Of a stretch of 64,000 bases of DNA, positions 1 to 11,003 are shown in pieces. The stretch is taken from the NCBI GenBank assembly GCA_027604685.1, contig JADHYX010000004.1, positions 71,606 through 135,605 on the forward strand, given 5' to 3'. The notes under the pieces were generated by a model, which saw nothing but the letters and a program-made list of their open reading frames with translations, was not told the origin of the DNA and searched no databases. The position numbers and the translations under genes were made by a program. The number at the start of each line of letters is the position of its first letter. The stretch's first letter is position 1. Source of the stretch: Lobulomyces angularis. Its lineage: Eukaryota > Chytridiomycota > Chytridiomycetes > Lobulomycetales > Lobulomycetaceae.

Positions 1-3000
1 TTTAAAATACTTGCCATGTGTAGAGGTTCCTCTTCCTAATTCATCGATAATAATTAATGAGTCTGATGTAGCAGTATTTAATATTGAAGCAGTTTCCAAC
101 ATTTCTGGAAAAATTAAAAAATTATTTATTTCATTTTTAGTAAAACATACCAGCCATAAAGGTTGATACTCCTTTTAGCTGCGAATCCCCTGCGCCAACT
201 CTTGCTAATATTGAGTCAAAGAGGCATAAAGTCGCAGATGCACACGGTACAAAACAACCAGTTTGAGCCTTCACAAAATTTTTTTTTTTTCAAATTCAGT
301 TTTGTTTCATTAAAATCAAAAAGCACACCATTAAACTAATTACACCAATTTGCCGGATATATGTAGACTTTCCACCCATGTTTGGTCCAGTTATAATTTG
401 AAAAGAACTTTGTCCTTATTCAATGTTTTTAGCAACAAAACAACTCAATAGTTACCTTTCACCATTTCCACATCATTGGAGATAAAAGAAATATCATCTT
501 GCATTTCTAAACATGGATGTCTCGCGGCTTTCAATGATATCAGTTTTTCTTAACCATAAGATTTAATATTGAATGTCTAAAATATATTACCAGTGGAAAA
601 CTTTGGTCTAACAAATGGAATTGGAGCATGAATGGAGACGTGAGCAAAACTTACTAAAACATCTAACTGGCTTATTAAAAGGTTTAGCGGCTCTAATGCT
701 GGAAGAAAAGTTGCACTAATTTCTATGATTTCTTTCACCAAATTAGTTTGTAAATTTGAGTACTTTACATTCAATTCATCATGCTGTAGACTTTTTTCTT
801 TCATTTTTTTGGTTGTAAAAAGAACACCTACAATATTTTTGAATTTATGACCAGTTTAATTTTACCTGCTTTCTGAGTACTCAGTTGAATAAACTCATTG
901 TTACCACGGATTTTACTAAATATCAATTGAATTAAAAATAATCTTTGTTGATATACTTTGCATCACTTCTAGTCAATCTTAAGTGATATCCATAAATAGA
1001 ATTTTTTTCAAACTTTAACTTCTTATCTAAATCTAAGCAGAGGGCTCTGCTGACCTTGCTGGCTTCATTCTCTATATCTTTGTATACTAAAGTGATATCT
1101 TTTTTTGTTTCCTTCAAATTGTCGTCAAAATCTGGTTTGATTAAATACTCATGATCTTCAACAGATTCTAAATCTATTGTAGTTTCAACTAATTCTTTCA
1201 TTTTTTCTAAACTGCTAATAAGATTATTTAATTTGGTAGTAAAATTCTCTTCTATTATCCAACTATTTTCTCCTTCATACATTTCTAATAATTCTTTTAA
1301 TTCTGGCAGCTTGACTATAACTTGATAAACTCGAACAACGTCCTTTAAAAGTATAAAATTTAATTTAAAAGTAACGTTTACTTGTAATGTAGCAGTGCCC
1401 CGCTGAAACTTTTTCGAAATCCTACTCAAATCTGGAAAATGTTTTAAATGAGTCTCCTTTTAAAAGCAACCAAAAATTAATATCTCAATAATGAGTTGTA
1501 CCTGTAGGCTTTGCCGTAATTCAGTTTCAATGCAAAAAATTTCTAGAATATTTAATCTCATATCTTTAAATTAAAATTAGATAAGGTACTTAAAGTAATT
1601 TGCTTTTACTGATTTCTGGCAAACTCATTAAAGGCTGCTTTAGCCACTGCTCCAGCAAACGTGATCCTTCAAAAAAAAATGAGATTATTTTAAATTTTTT
1701 AAGAGTAACTTCGAGCTTATTTCTTTACCTTGCGAGGTTTTACATTTATTCAATAAACCAAAAAGTGACATATTTTTATTAGCTCCATCAGATTTTTCGG
1801 GAAGTAAATTTAATGCTCGAACTGCGGTGGCATCCAATTTAGCGTATTGACTTAAATCATACTGGAATATTTCATAAAGCCCATGGTTTGTACTGTCGGA
1901 CATATACTAAAAAAACATTTAAAAATTATAAATCAAAGTTCTACCCCAAGATATTTGATTAGTGAGGCTACAGCAGCCATTGCTACCTTCAAATCAAAAA
2001 ATGCTGAATGTTTTTGGTGAGTAAATTCGAAAAAAAAAAATAAGCATACGTTTATTTGAAATTTTTTCTTCGCACAGTCTGTTTAAGTCCTGTTCCAAGT
2101 CTTTAAGTGCAAAATCCGCTGTTAGAATTATTTAATTAATAAGGAATTGTAAAATTAGTAAATTGTAAAATTGTTACTCTTTTTTCGAGGAGTTACAACA
2201 ACCCGACTACGTTCCAGTAATTTCATTAGCTTTTTAGTGTCTAACGACGGGTTGCTTTCCTGTACAACTAAGCATTCTTTCACTCCCAGTTGTACAATAA
2301 GCGACTTACATTTGTGTCAAGATCTAAATAGTAAATTCAGTGCTTACCTCAAAATTCGAAAAAGATTCGTTGTCAATGAATTCTATAACACCAATCTTCC
2401 TACTAGTTGTTGCGTCAGTAAATGCTACACCAATAACTTTTTGATCACTACTTTCATTATCTCTGTGAGAATTTTCAATTTTAACAGAAATCACAACTGG
2501 TGATGTTGTAATAACATCATTACTAAATATTATGTCATCTACCTCGGTCAAATTTCCAGGGGATGCCTATAATAATCATTATTTTATTTAATTATTAAAT
2601 AATTCAATAGAAAAAAATTTTCTAGTATAATGAAATTTAAGGTCAACAAATTGTATAACCTTTTTTGAAATTTTCCAGTTATTTTTTGATTCCGCTGCCC
2701 AAATCTCAATTCTAAACTGTCTGACCTGAAAAAAATTTTTAAATAAGATAGATCGTTAACTTACGGTTAACAAATCTCTTAGAAACAATGCTGTATTCAA
2801 TTTTGAAATGAAGCAACACTCTAATGAGTTTGGGGAATTTTTTAGAACAGAATTTGTTTTATAGACATGTTTTGCTACAAACAAGGCATCCTCTCCATGC
2901 ACCGAATAATACTCCTGTAAAATTGCATTCACAACAAGGTTATTAGAGATTCATACCCCATCTTTTCTTTCGAAAAGTCTTATTTTTCCTTCAACTTTCT

Positions 3001-3079
3001 TCAAATTTAAAAAGAACTTGGAAAATGTTTTAACTTCAGATTGATCTAATTCAACGTCTGGTGCCCTAACAGTTGCCAT
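1..3079 (-). CDS. MSH2: DNA mismatch repair protein MSH2 (C-terminus beyond window)
   Basis: MutS-family ATPase; MSH2 pairs with MSH3 or MSH6 to recognise mismatches in the nucleus. The start codon at 3079-3077 gives [19 protein letters not shown], followed by the MSH2-type mismatch-binding N-domain ([17 protein letters not shown], then [15 protein letters not shown]). The connector and core domains follow through several short introns, including the lever segment [12 protein letters not shown] and [10 protein letters not shown] near 1725-1850. The ABC ATPase is at the window's left end: Walker [10 protein letters not shown] at 362-388 and Walker B/signature DELGRGTST at about 16-45. The last part, after the Walker B, lies outside the window, so the gene is cut by the edge, not broken. 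It is divergent from the RUS-family gene, with 148 bp between start codons. Individual exon ends were not all resolved. Confidence 0.93.
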
Positions 3080-3227
3080 CCTTGAAATATTTATAATGTT
3101 AAATTTATTGCAACTTTTGGAGACAATACAATTCTTTTAATTGTTTTGGTTTTTAATTACAAGGGTTATACTTAAAAATATTTCATCACTGATTTAACTT
3201 ATTTAATACATGTTCTTATAAAAAAAT
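3080..3227. promoter_or_regulatory. Divergent intergenic promoter region, MSH2 / RUS-family gene
   Basis: Only 148 bp separate the start codons of the minus-strand MSH2 and the plus-strand DUF647 gene, so both promoters must lie here or inside the neighbouring gene. The stretch is AT-rich. I saw no specific motif that I could name. Confidence 0.5.
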
Positions 3228-5011
3228 ATGCTGTATAAGTTAAAAGTGCGTGATTCAAAAGCACAAGTAGAAGTTCGTAGTTATTTTTTGGACGATGACA
3301 AGCTTTGTGTAGCTGAACCACTGAATCAAAGTTTCTCAATTAAAAAAGTGTTGTTTGACATTTTTTTACCGAATGATTTCCCAGCGAGTGTCACTAGTAA
3401 CTTTTTTACAACTTAAATTAATTAATACCCGCTTGAAACTTTTTTAGAAGATTACATTAACTATCAAGTTTTTGACACATTACAAGGTAAGTTAAGATAT
3501 ATATTAAGCAACCTTATTTTCAATTCAGCAATTTGCTCTACTATTACGGGAATTTTGGGTAATTCTTTATACCAGATTTAAGCTTACTCTTTAACCAGCT
3601 AATCAGGCTAGTTTAGCAGCTATAGGTGTTGGTGATAGTACTAGTACGACAACAGCTGCAATGCTGACATGGATTTTTAAGGAAGGAAGTGGTAATTTTT
3701 TGCAACTTGTATATTAACAATTAAATGTGAGCTAGGTATGGTTGGGAAACTAATTTTCGCATATAAAGTATCAGACATTTTGGATAAAGAGGCTAAAAAG
3801 TTTCGATTACTGGCGGATATTTTTAATGATTTAAGCAGTATTTTTTTATTTTTTAGTCCGCTACTTCGAAAAGAAAATCGTATCTATTTGTTTTGTTTAG
3901 GAAACACGTTTAGTTCCTTATGTGGTGTATGCGCAGGGGGGACAAAGGCTGCCCTCTCACTTCATTTTGCAAGATGTAATAATCTTGGTGATTTAAGTGC
4001 CAAAGATGGTAAACTCAGTTGATATTGGAACAGCTAATTTTTATTTTTGCATGAAAAAGGGTCACAGGAAACAATAGGTAAACAGCTTTGTTTTTTTCAT
4101 TGATTTCAAGTTTTTAAGTTAACTTGCTGACAATGTTATTATCTACATTTTTCATCTCCAATTTTTTACCTGAAATTAAAAACTTCTACATTCCGCATAG
4201 GTTATAATTCAAAAAAAACTGTTTTTAACACTAATTTTTACTTTAGCTCGATTTTCATATTTTTTACTTTTCTTTTATTGCATTTGTTTTTTAATTTTTT
4301 TGCCGTTAAATCTGTTGTGATGGATACTTTAAATTTTAGTAGGTAAACAACTATGATGGAGTAATTGTTGACATTTCTTTATAGATTTGAAATATTGGTA
4401 AACAACCATTTACAACATTCGATTTCAACTTTAAAGTCAGCATGTTTACTGAGTCCTAGAGAAGTCTCTTTGCTGGAATCAAACTTTTTTAAATTTATTT
4501 GGAACCCTTTATCAATTAAACTTGGCTGTTCCCTTGAAGAGGTTGTAGGTAATGTTTTAATCTGGAGATGCGTAACACTTTTTTTTTAGATACCCAAAAC
4601 TTAAATGAAATATTTTGCCTTTTCAGTTCTCAAAATTACTTTATAACTTTCGGTTTAAACAGAAACTGTTTACATTTAAAAAAAATTCAAATTGTTTTCA
4701 ATTCTCACCACACCTTGAAAGATATAACAAGATCTATATATCAAAGTATTTTAATTAAAAATTTGGTTTTAACAAACGATTACAGCCAAATGAAAGATCT
4801 GGAAATACTTGAAAGCACATTAAAAAAAACTTTTTCCCCAGAATTTGCTCAATTTTTTGATTTATTAATGGCCGAAAATTCAAAGCCAAACACCAAATAT
4901 GGATTAAGTAACTCTTTTGAAAAGTGGAACTTGGATATTGCGATTTTCAAAAGTTTTCTTGGTTGTGACAAGTGGGTTGTGGATGGCTGGAATGCAACAA
5001 AGACTGAATAG
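3228..5011 (+). CDS. RUS1/DUF647 (root UV-B sensitive) family protein
   Basis: Membrane-associated DUF647 family, widespread in eukaryotes and with poorly defined biochemical role. Splicing the first introns restores the family signature: exon 1 ends at 3396 and joins 3448 to read FLPNDFPASVTKDYINYQVF. Next come TITGILANQASLAAIGVGDS, TAAMLTWIFKEGSGMVGKL and RLLADIFNDLSSIFLFFSPL. These match the family pattern of a LP-x-x-FP-x-SV-x-x-DY start, then an alternating hydrophobic Gly-rich core. The NNLGDLSAKDG segment (about 3975-4010) also fits, as does a hydrophobic segment around 4250-4340. The C-terminal portion (FLGCDKWVVDGWNATKTE) ends at TAG 5011. About seven short introns are implied and the joins near 4021-4365 are approximate. 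A conserved function cannot be assigned from sequence alone. Confidence 0.85.
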
Positions 5012-5165
5012 TATTTAGATTTAGCATCCTTAAATAATTTCCAACAAAGGAAATGCAAATACACTAAATATATTATATATAAGGCTTCATTCATCTATTT
5101 TCGTTTCCTCCCTTAAAATTGTTTGCTTTGTTTTCTATTGAAGTGCAATTTAATTGAAATAAAAA

Positions 5166-5606
5166 ATGGAAGGACAAAAAACGATGCATAACAACTTCCA
5201 GTTAACGGTAAAAGTGCAGCATCTACAACAAGAAATACAGGCTCTAAATAGCCATCAACGAGAAAATAACAAAAATTTCAAGTCATTATGTGATTCGCTT
5301 AACAATGTTATAAATGAACATAACAATTTAAGCATCTTTTACAATAGCAACCAGAACGAATTTAATACTAACATTCGCAGAGAACTTATTGTAGTTACGG
5401 ATTTTATAGAAAAATTTGAAGCTAACCAAAAAAAACTGGAAATCACCGCTGAGAGACTGGAAATCAGAGTCAAATCAATTGAAACCAAATTAGATGCAGA
5501 AATCGCCAATTCGATAACGGGTAGATTAAACGCAATTGAAAATCGAGTTATTCATGCCTTAGAAAGAAAATGGGAAGAAATAAAAAATACTGCCCACAAT
5601 AGATAA
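5166..5606 (+). CDS. Small coiled-coil protein, unrecognised
   Basis: An uninterrupted 146-codon frame starting at ATG 5166 and ending TAA 5606. It has no transmembrane segment or signal peptide. The sequence is rich in Gln, Asn, Glu and Lys with heptad-like hydrophobic spacing (VQHLQQEIQALNSHQ; then KKLEITAERLEIRVKSIETK), so most of it should form a helical coiled coil. It follows the RUS-family gene on the same strand at 155 bp. I do not recognise a family; it could be a small cytoskeletal or complex subunit. Length and regular composition make it unlikely to be a chance frame in such AT-rich DNA. Confidence 0.7.
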   Translation: MEGQKTMHNNFQLTVKVQHLQQEIQALNSHQRENNKNFKSLCDSLNNVINEHNNLSIFYNSNQNEFNTNIRRELIVVTDFIEKFEANQKKLEITAERLEIRVKSIETKLDAEIANSITGRLNAIENRVIHALERKWEEIKNTAHNR

Positions 5607-5820
5607 GTGTAAATTGAACAAAGATACAAACTTGATACTACCTTTACTTTGTGAGTTATGTAAAATTATCTTTTTGTATTTTCCAGGGCAATTCCAGAGG
5701 AAACTTAATTTTTCGGATCATCTTGCTTATTAGTAAATACAGTGGTTTTTACATTTGTATATCATCAAACCTTTATTTTTTTTTTAAATAAAACATTATC
5801 TGTAACTTTGTAATTCAAAA

Positions 5821-5855
5821 ATTTTTTTTTTTTTTTTTTTTTTTTNNNNNNNNNN
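5821..5855. other. Poly-T tract followed by a 10-N assembly gap
   Basis: A run of T bases from 5822 to 5845 is followed by N at 5846-5855. The gap is probably a scaffold join placed at a homopolymer, so the true distance between the coiled-coil gene and YTM1 is unknown. The rest of 5607-5884 holds only AT-rich sequence. Confidence 0.95.
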
Positions 5856-5884
5856 ACTATTAATTGCTATTAATTATCGCAACA

Positions 5885-7327
5885 ATGACTTCCTCAATTG
5901 CAACAGATCCAATAACATCTGTGCAATGCATATTTGTAACCAAAAATTTGTTATATTCTTCATTGATTCCTACAAATCCAATTTTAATTCCAACTAAACT
6001 GAGAAGATTTGGTTTAAGCGAAATAATCAACCATGTACTAAATTTAGAAAAAAAAATACCGTTTGATTTTATTATCAATGATAATGTTTTGACTACCTCT
6101 TTGCAAACGTACTTGAAAAAATATGAAATATCTAACGAAAATGTTTTGACTCTGGAATTTGTTGAAAGTCTCACAGAACCAAAATTGGAAAAAGCAATGA
6201 AATCAAACGACTGGATTAAATGCATCAAAGCTAATAAGTAACCATTTCATTTTTTCGAATTAAAGTTTACATTTTCATTATCCAGTGAATTTATAGCCAC
6301 CGGCTCATTTGACCATAGAACAAGAATTTACAACCATTCTGGGGATTTATTGCATAACATAGAATTTGAATCTGTGGTGCAGTCCCTGTGCTGGTTAAAA
6401 GATGAATCTGGTATCGCATCTTCCGTTATATTAAACGGAAACCAAAGCGGAATTGTAGAATGCTGGAAAGTTAAGCCTGATGAAATGGAAAAAGAATTGG
6501 TTTTTTTCTGTCAAGATGCGCAAGGAGCAATAGAATGTTTAGATGTAAATTTTGATGGCACTTTAGTAAGTAAATACTGTCTTTTTTGAATTATTTAAAA
6601 GTAAGTTTGCCAGTGCCAGCTTTGATTCGTCAATACACATTTATTCAACAGATAAGGATGATAATACATTAGACTCAACGCTAGATCAGAGTAAACGGAG
6701 AAAAACAGGAAAAATCGTGAAGAAAAAGGTATGAATGACTAAAGTTTTAATTTTAACAACATTGAAGATTGCTTCCGGTACTTTAAAGGGGCATCATGCA
6801 TCAGTGTCAAGTTTAAATTTTTCAAAGGACCAGCATTCAAATACCCTTTTCTCAGTTGGTTGGGATCATACTGTTAGAGAATGGGACGTTAATGAAGAGT
6901 CGAATAAAAATACCATGGTTAAATCATTTTTATTTTTCATATTAAAATATTATAGAATTGTGAAAATGTTATTCTTAACATATCGCAAAGTCCAAAAACA
7001 GGATTACTTGCCACTGGACACACTGATAATTTAGTTAGATTATGGGACCCGCGAGTAAAAGAAGGTTTGGTTGTAAAATTAAAGCTGAAATCTCACTCTG
7101 GTTGGTCTTCCTGTGTGAGTTGGGTTAATGCATATAATCTTGTGTCCGGGGGATACGATGGTTTCTTAAAAGTTTGGGATATTAGATCAACTAGTCCAAT
7201 ATACTCTATAAAAACATTTGATAATGACTCAGACCCAAAGAAAATTTTTGGGTTAGATATTTTAGACCAAAGATTGTATTCTGGTGGTGAAGAGGGCTTA
7301 TTAAGAACTCATTTTTGCACTTTTTAA
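5885..7327 (+). CDS. YTM1: Ribosome biogenesis WD-repeat protein YTM1/WDR12
   Basis: Member of the nucleolar PeBoW/Nop7 complex (with ERB1 and NOP7) needed for 60S subunit maturation. The ATG at 5885 begins an N-terminal NLE-type domain of about 115 residues (SIATDPITSVQCIFVTKN; IPTKLRRFGLSEIINHVL). The first intron starts near 6238 and the joined frame enters the propeller (NNEFIATGSFDHRTRIY). Further WD blades are visible: HHASVSSLNFSKDQHSNTLF, VGWDHTVREWDVN, TGLLATGHTDNLVRLWDP, and VSGGYDGFLKVWDIRSTSP. The end is SGGEEGLLRTHF, typical of the YTM1 C-terminus. About five short introns. The assembly gap lies immediately upstream of the start, so upstream regulatory sequence is incomplete. Confidence 0.9.
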
Positions 7328-7731
7328 ATCAACAGAAAAATACATGTGCTAATACTTATTCTGTAACACTTGATTTTTAGATTTTATTTTATTTTATATT
7401 TGGTTCAAAAAAATTTTAATTTGTAGCAATTCAAACAATTTTAAATTTAAAATTTTTTTTGCATGGTGTGGGTTATGTACTACTTTCATGGATGTAAATT
7501 TTTTCAAGAAAAAAAGTAGATGTAGATTACGAATGCATAAGAAAACAAAACAAAAATAAACAAAGAACTGTAAAAACCTAAAAAAATTAAACAGAAAAAA
7601 AAAAAAAAAAATAGGAAATAGACTAAAAAAGCACCTTTTTGTTTGAAAAATTATTAGAAAAAGCAAAGGGTTATTCAAAATTAAAAATTATACTTTTAAA
7701 GAGGGATTAAAATACTGTCATTAATGAATGA
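7328..7731. other. AT-rich intergenic stretch, no gene seen
   Basis: The 3' flank of YTM1: long A and T runs with frequent stops in all frames. The minus-strand open frame at 7394-7678 is a low-complexity Phe-rich translation of A-rich DNA and is not credible as a gene. Confidence 0.6.
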
Positions 7732-8235
7732 GAATATGATACTCCAAAAGAAATTAGAGCTGAAAGTGTAAAAAGAAGTTGGTCAGGTTTACAAGGAAAA
7801 ATTTACCAAATCAAATATTTATTTTTAATTTTTTGTAGGATTAGTTAAGTTCTTTCATAAATGGTTTAAAAAAAAATTTTAACTCAAAGTTATTTGGTAT
7901 TCCTACAAGAAGCATAAAATTTGTTTATTAAGAAAAAAAATTTAAAAATAACATAGGATTTGAACTCAGTAATGAGTTTTATAAATACTATTTAATTATT
8001 CCTTTCAAAAATTCAAAGTGAAAAAAAATAGCAATTTTTTTAATTTAAAATTTGGCTTTCACAACAGTATGTTGAAGTTTTACAATTAAAAATCAACCGA
8101 AACTAAGGAAGTTATATCTAAAAAAGATCTATTAAAAGCAAGGCGAATAAATTTAAAAAAGGATGATGAAAAAAACAAAAAGTTATTAACCAAAAACCTT
8201 CAAAAAGATTATCTTAACTAAATTAATACAATCTA
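7732..8235 (+). pseudogene. Possible decayed nuclease-like domain of a Crinkler-type protein
   Basis: Protein-like fragments in different frames, broken by stops. At 7732-7840 the frame reads SVKRSWSGLQGKIYQIKYLF, followed by LIFCR; it is preceded directly by an in-frame stop. At about 7960 there is GFELSNEFYK, at about 8068-8095 YVEVLQLKIN, and from about 8098 TETKEVISKKDLLKARRINL. From memory, the order resembles the restriction-endonuclease-like domain linked to Crinkler-type proteins (a YQ-L-x-L-L-x-FL-x-R block, then F-x-L-x-TE, then LQ-x-KHK, then I-x-x-x-DLL), which is common in chytrids and Rhizophagus-type fungi. No start, no continuous frame. Similarity is inferred by eye and could be coincidental. 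Confidence 0.3.
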
Positions 8236-8637
8236 TTAAAACAATCCTGACGAAAAAAGAAATGAATAGAAAGAAAAAATAAGCAAAAGAATATTATAAA
8301 TTACAGCGTGATATTATTTATTGATTTAGTAAAAAAAATGATGCTGATATCAAAAGTTACCATATTGTCAACAACACTCATGACAAACAATAGATTTTCA
8401 GATGTTGCATAAATTTAAGGAAGATTGTTGAACAGGTAAACAATGAGGAAATAAAATATTTTATGTGAACGATGCTTATATAATAAAAACTTGTTCAACT
8501 TGTGGAGATTATAATTGTCACACTCACATGAGTAATAATTTAATTTCTATAATTTTTTCCTCTTTTTATGAATATGTAAAATTATGTAGCATGAAAAATA
8601 ACCTAGTCAATAACAGAGATTTATCTAAGAATATCGT
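8236..8637. other. Intergenic stretch, no supported gene
   Basis: AT-rich, with short frames only. A plus-strand frame from about 8465 contains a C-x-x-C-x-x-x-x-C-H-x-H cluster (CSTCGDYNCHTH), but it runs antisense into the HSF gene at 8638 and has no supporting exon, so I do not call it. Confidence 0.4.
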
Positions 8638-9725
8638 TCAACTTTCACCCCAACCACCGAAATCAAATCTACTTGTTTTGTAAGATTTAGTTAATGTTTC
8701 TGCTGTTAATATTGTGTCATCTCTGTGACGGTAATAGGGTAAGGTTTTATTTACTTGGTACTCTTTTGCAGGAGATTCAACTTCTCCAACAGCCCTTTCC
8801 ACTGTCTGTTCCTTCATTTCATCAATATTGTATTCATTTAAAACAATTTTTTTTTGGTTCTTAAACTTATTTTCACTATTTGATCTTGCATAGTAAGATT
8901 CATTGTGTCTTTCTTCACCAAATCTGTTGTAATTTTCGTTTTTTAATTTCCGATACAATTTTTCATTAATTTCTTCAATTTTATCTTCTAAATAATTTAC
9001 TCTGTATTCAAGACTTTTGTTTAAGCTTACTAAGTCTTTTATTGACAATTCTTCCTCTTTGAAAAAAAAATTAATAAAAAAATTCTAAAACATTTTATTA
9101 TATACCTTCTTTAAAATCGACATCATTATTAAAGTTTAAAGAGTTAAAAGAAGCTTGTGGGGTTATTGAAGCGATAGTTTTTGGTGAGAAGTTTTTTCCC
9201 TTATTTACTTCCAGCTTTTTTTGCATTTTTAAATAAGCTTGATTAGGCAGCTTTCTCTCAATTAACTTTAGTAGATCTGCTCTACCTCTTAAAAAATTTT
9301 CATGAAAAAACTCTCTAGGTTCAGCGGCTCTCTCTTCTTCAGTAATAGTATTCTGACGATGATAACTTCTGTTCATTTTATGAAAATTATATAAGTTTAG
9401 TTGACGAATGACTATTTAATTTAAAAAAAAATTTATTAACAATAGTTTATTCGTACTGCAGAAAAAAACTTACAACTAACGAAATTGGCATGCTTAAACA
9501 ATTTAGCAAGAACCTGTGCAGAAAATTCCAATGAATTTTTTATTATAAAGGAATTTCCATGTTCCGACCATTCAATATATTCAACATAAACCTCACTTTC
9601 CAAAATCCTATAAATGTAAAAGAAGATTAAGTTATTTTTTCATTTAAAATGTTAAAAGAGTTAATATAAAAGCAATTATATTTTTAAATTTTCTACCCGT
9701 AAAGTTTAGTAATAAAATTTGGCAT
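8638..9725 (-). CDS. Heat-shock-factor-type transcription factor (paralogue A)
   Basis: Sequence-specific nuclear transcription factor with an HSF winged-helix DNA-binding domain at its extreme N-terminus. ATG at 9725 gives MPNFITKLYG, then after an intron ILESEVYVEYIEWSEHGNSF, KLFKHANFV, and after another intron the recognition helix SFVRQLNLYNFHKMNRSYHR. The wing and linker follow (EERAAEPREFFHENFLRGR). A later exon (9048-8638) holds a coiled coil fit for trimerisation (NKSLEYRVNYLEDKIEEINE). The protein ends FDFGGWGES at TGA 8638. It lacks the C-terminal EY-x-SVFS / KPNG-x-PLQRY motif shared by the other two HSF genes here. The DNA target (nGAAn repeats in the family) and regulation are inferred only from the family. 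Confidence 0.88.
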
Positions 9726-9899
9726 GTAAGGAGTCGATATTAAAAAAAAATTAAATAAAGAGGACAATTTTATCTGTTTTGTACTTCTTTTTTTATTTTA
9801 AATCAAAAGAAATAAATTGAAAAAGAGAATATAATTTTTAGCAGGTGTTCTTTTTATTATTTATTTTTTTTTTTAAACCAATCATGCTTCTTAATAATC

Positions 9900-10530
9900 C
9901 TATTACTCCCCTGTTACACTAACTAAATAGAAGTAAGTAACTAGAAATTTATTTATCATAGCTTTAGAGGCTTCTTTATTAGCACTTCTGCAGAGTGCAG
10001 AGTTTATTTTGTTATAAAATTGAGTAAAGTAAAGTTACCCAAATATTTCACATCTGAAGCATGTTTGAGAATCCTTACAACCACTTAAACAAGTTACAGT
10101 TCCTAAGTTGAAAGCACTCTGCTCTTTTTATCTTGAATTTAACCAATGTTATACTTTTTATTCATTGACTACTTTGTATCAAATTTTTTGGCTTTGTTGG
10201 ATTATCGCAGAAAATCGTTATTTCTGAATTGTATTCATATGGCAAATCTAGAATACTTCCATTAAAACCAAATATTGCTGTTAAATGACAGATGTGCCTA
10301 AAAATAGATAAATACGTATTTTAGTAAACCTTTGGTAAATCCCTGACCCAACTTTTTACACATCAAGCTTCATTACCCAAAGGAAATATTATTTCATCAA
10401 ACCCGTCTTCTCATATTCGTCCTTATTACAATTAATTGTCCTCCATGACCAGAAATGAAAAAAAAAAGCCAGCTCCAAGTTTTGCATCTTTTTTAACCAA
10501 TCTATTTAGAATTAATTTTTTGCACATAGT
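9900..10530 (-). pseudogene. Decayed metacaspase (peptidase C14 family) gene
   Basis: Motifs of a fungal metacaspase occur in the correct order on the minus strand but in different frames with stops between. From about 10530: LILNRLVKKDAKLGAGFFF; then ISGHGGQ (10453-10436), the catalytic-His block; then GFDEIIFPLGNEA (10404-10364), matching the family's GMDDVIYP region; then HLTAIFGFNGSILDLPYEY (about 10286-10231), matching LTALFDSCHSG-x-x-LDLPY with the DSCHSG catalytic Cys block lost; then TVTCLSGCKDSQT (about 10099-10063), matching the LSG-x-KD-x-QTSAD block. At least three frameshifts are needed over 400 bp, so it cannot encode an active protease. Metacaspases act in fungal stress-related cell death and protein quality control; I saw no intact copy in this window. 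N-terminal and extreme C-terminal limits are approximate. Confidence 0.8.
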
Positions 10531-11003
10531 TCGCGATTCTTAGTTTTTTACTTATTTTAAGTTGTATAAATCTCCTATTTTTTAATATAAACCCAATTTT
10601 ACTTAAACTCAATTTATTTTTCTAAAGTTCTGAAAAAATGAATGTGTCCTTGGAACTGATTACTAGAGCCATGGATAAAAACACTACAATAACAAGATTT
10701 TCAATTCAAAGGTTGACAAGTGTATTGTACATACAACCTACAACGTAGATGCGTCCTAATATTGTCAAAACTTTCGAACCATGCAAAGGTAGAACTGCCG
10801 ATGCTCAAATAAATGTAAAAATTGATATTTTGGAAAAGTTTTTCCAAATTCAGGTGAAAGTGGTACAGAGGCAATTTGTGTAACAGTAGTCATTTTACAA
10901 GAAATTTTAAAAAAAAAAAAAAATAAATAGTCAATCCTAATTATAATTTGCTAAGCAAATATTTTATACTTTTTTCAACTTATTTTCTTCATTTATTTTT
11001 TGC
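10531..11003. other. Intergenic stretch between metacaspase relic and HSF paralogue B
   Basis: AT-rich upstream region of the HSF gene starting at 11004. A short plus-strand frame starting at 10638 (MNVSLELITRAMDKNTTI) stops after about 36 codons and is not supported. I saw no clear inverted nGAAn/nTTCn array that would indicate HSF autoregulation. Confidence 0.4.

Noticed and set aside
7394..7678. Minus-strand Phe-rich frame as a transmembrane protein
   Set aside because: It is low-complexity translation of A-rich DNA with no homology or start context.
8465..8683. Plus-strand frame with a Cys/His cluster (CSTCGDYNCHTH), possibly a zinc-finger gene
   Set aside because: It runs antisense into the end of HSF paralogue A, has no spliceable partner exon and no recognisable family.
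9900..10530. Metacaspase region as a functional intron-containing gene
   Set aside because: The frame changes occur within a few codons inside conserved motifs, too close for introns, and the catalytic Cys block is missing.
10638..10748. Plus-strand frame MNVSLELITRAMDKN as a small gene
   Set aside because: It stops after about 36 codons, lies in the upstream region of HSF paralogue B, and has no partner exon.
10765..10785. Minus-strand GGTTCGAAA resembling a tRNA B box
   Set aside because: The flanking bases do not form a T-arm stem and there is no matching A box or acceptor stem.
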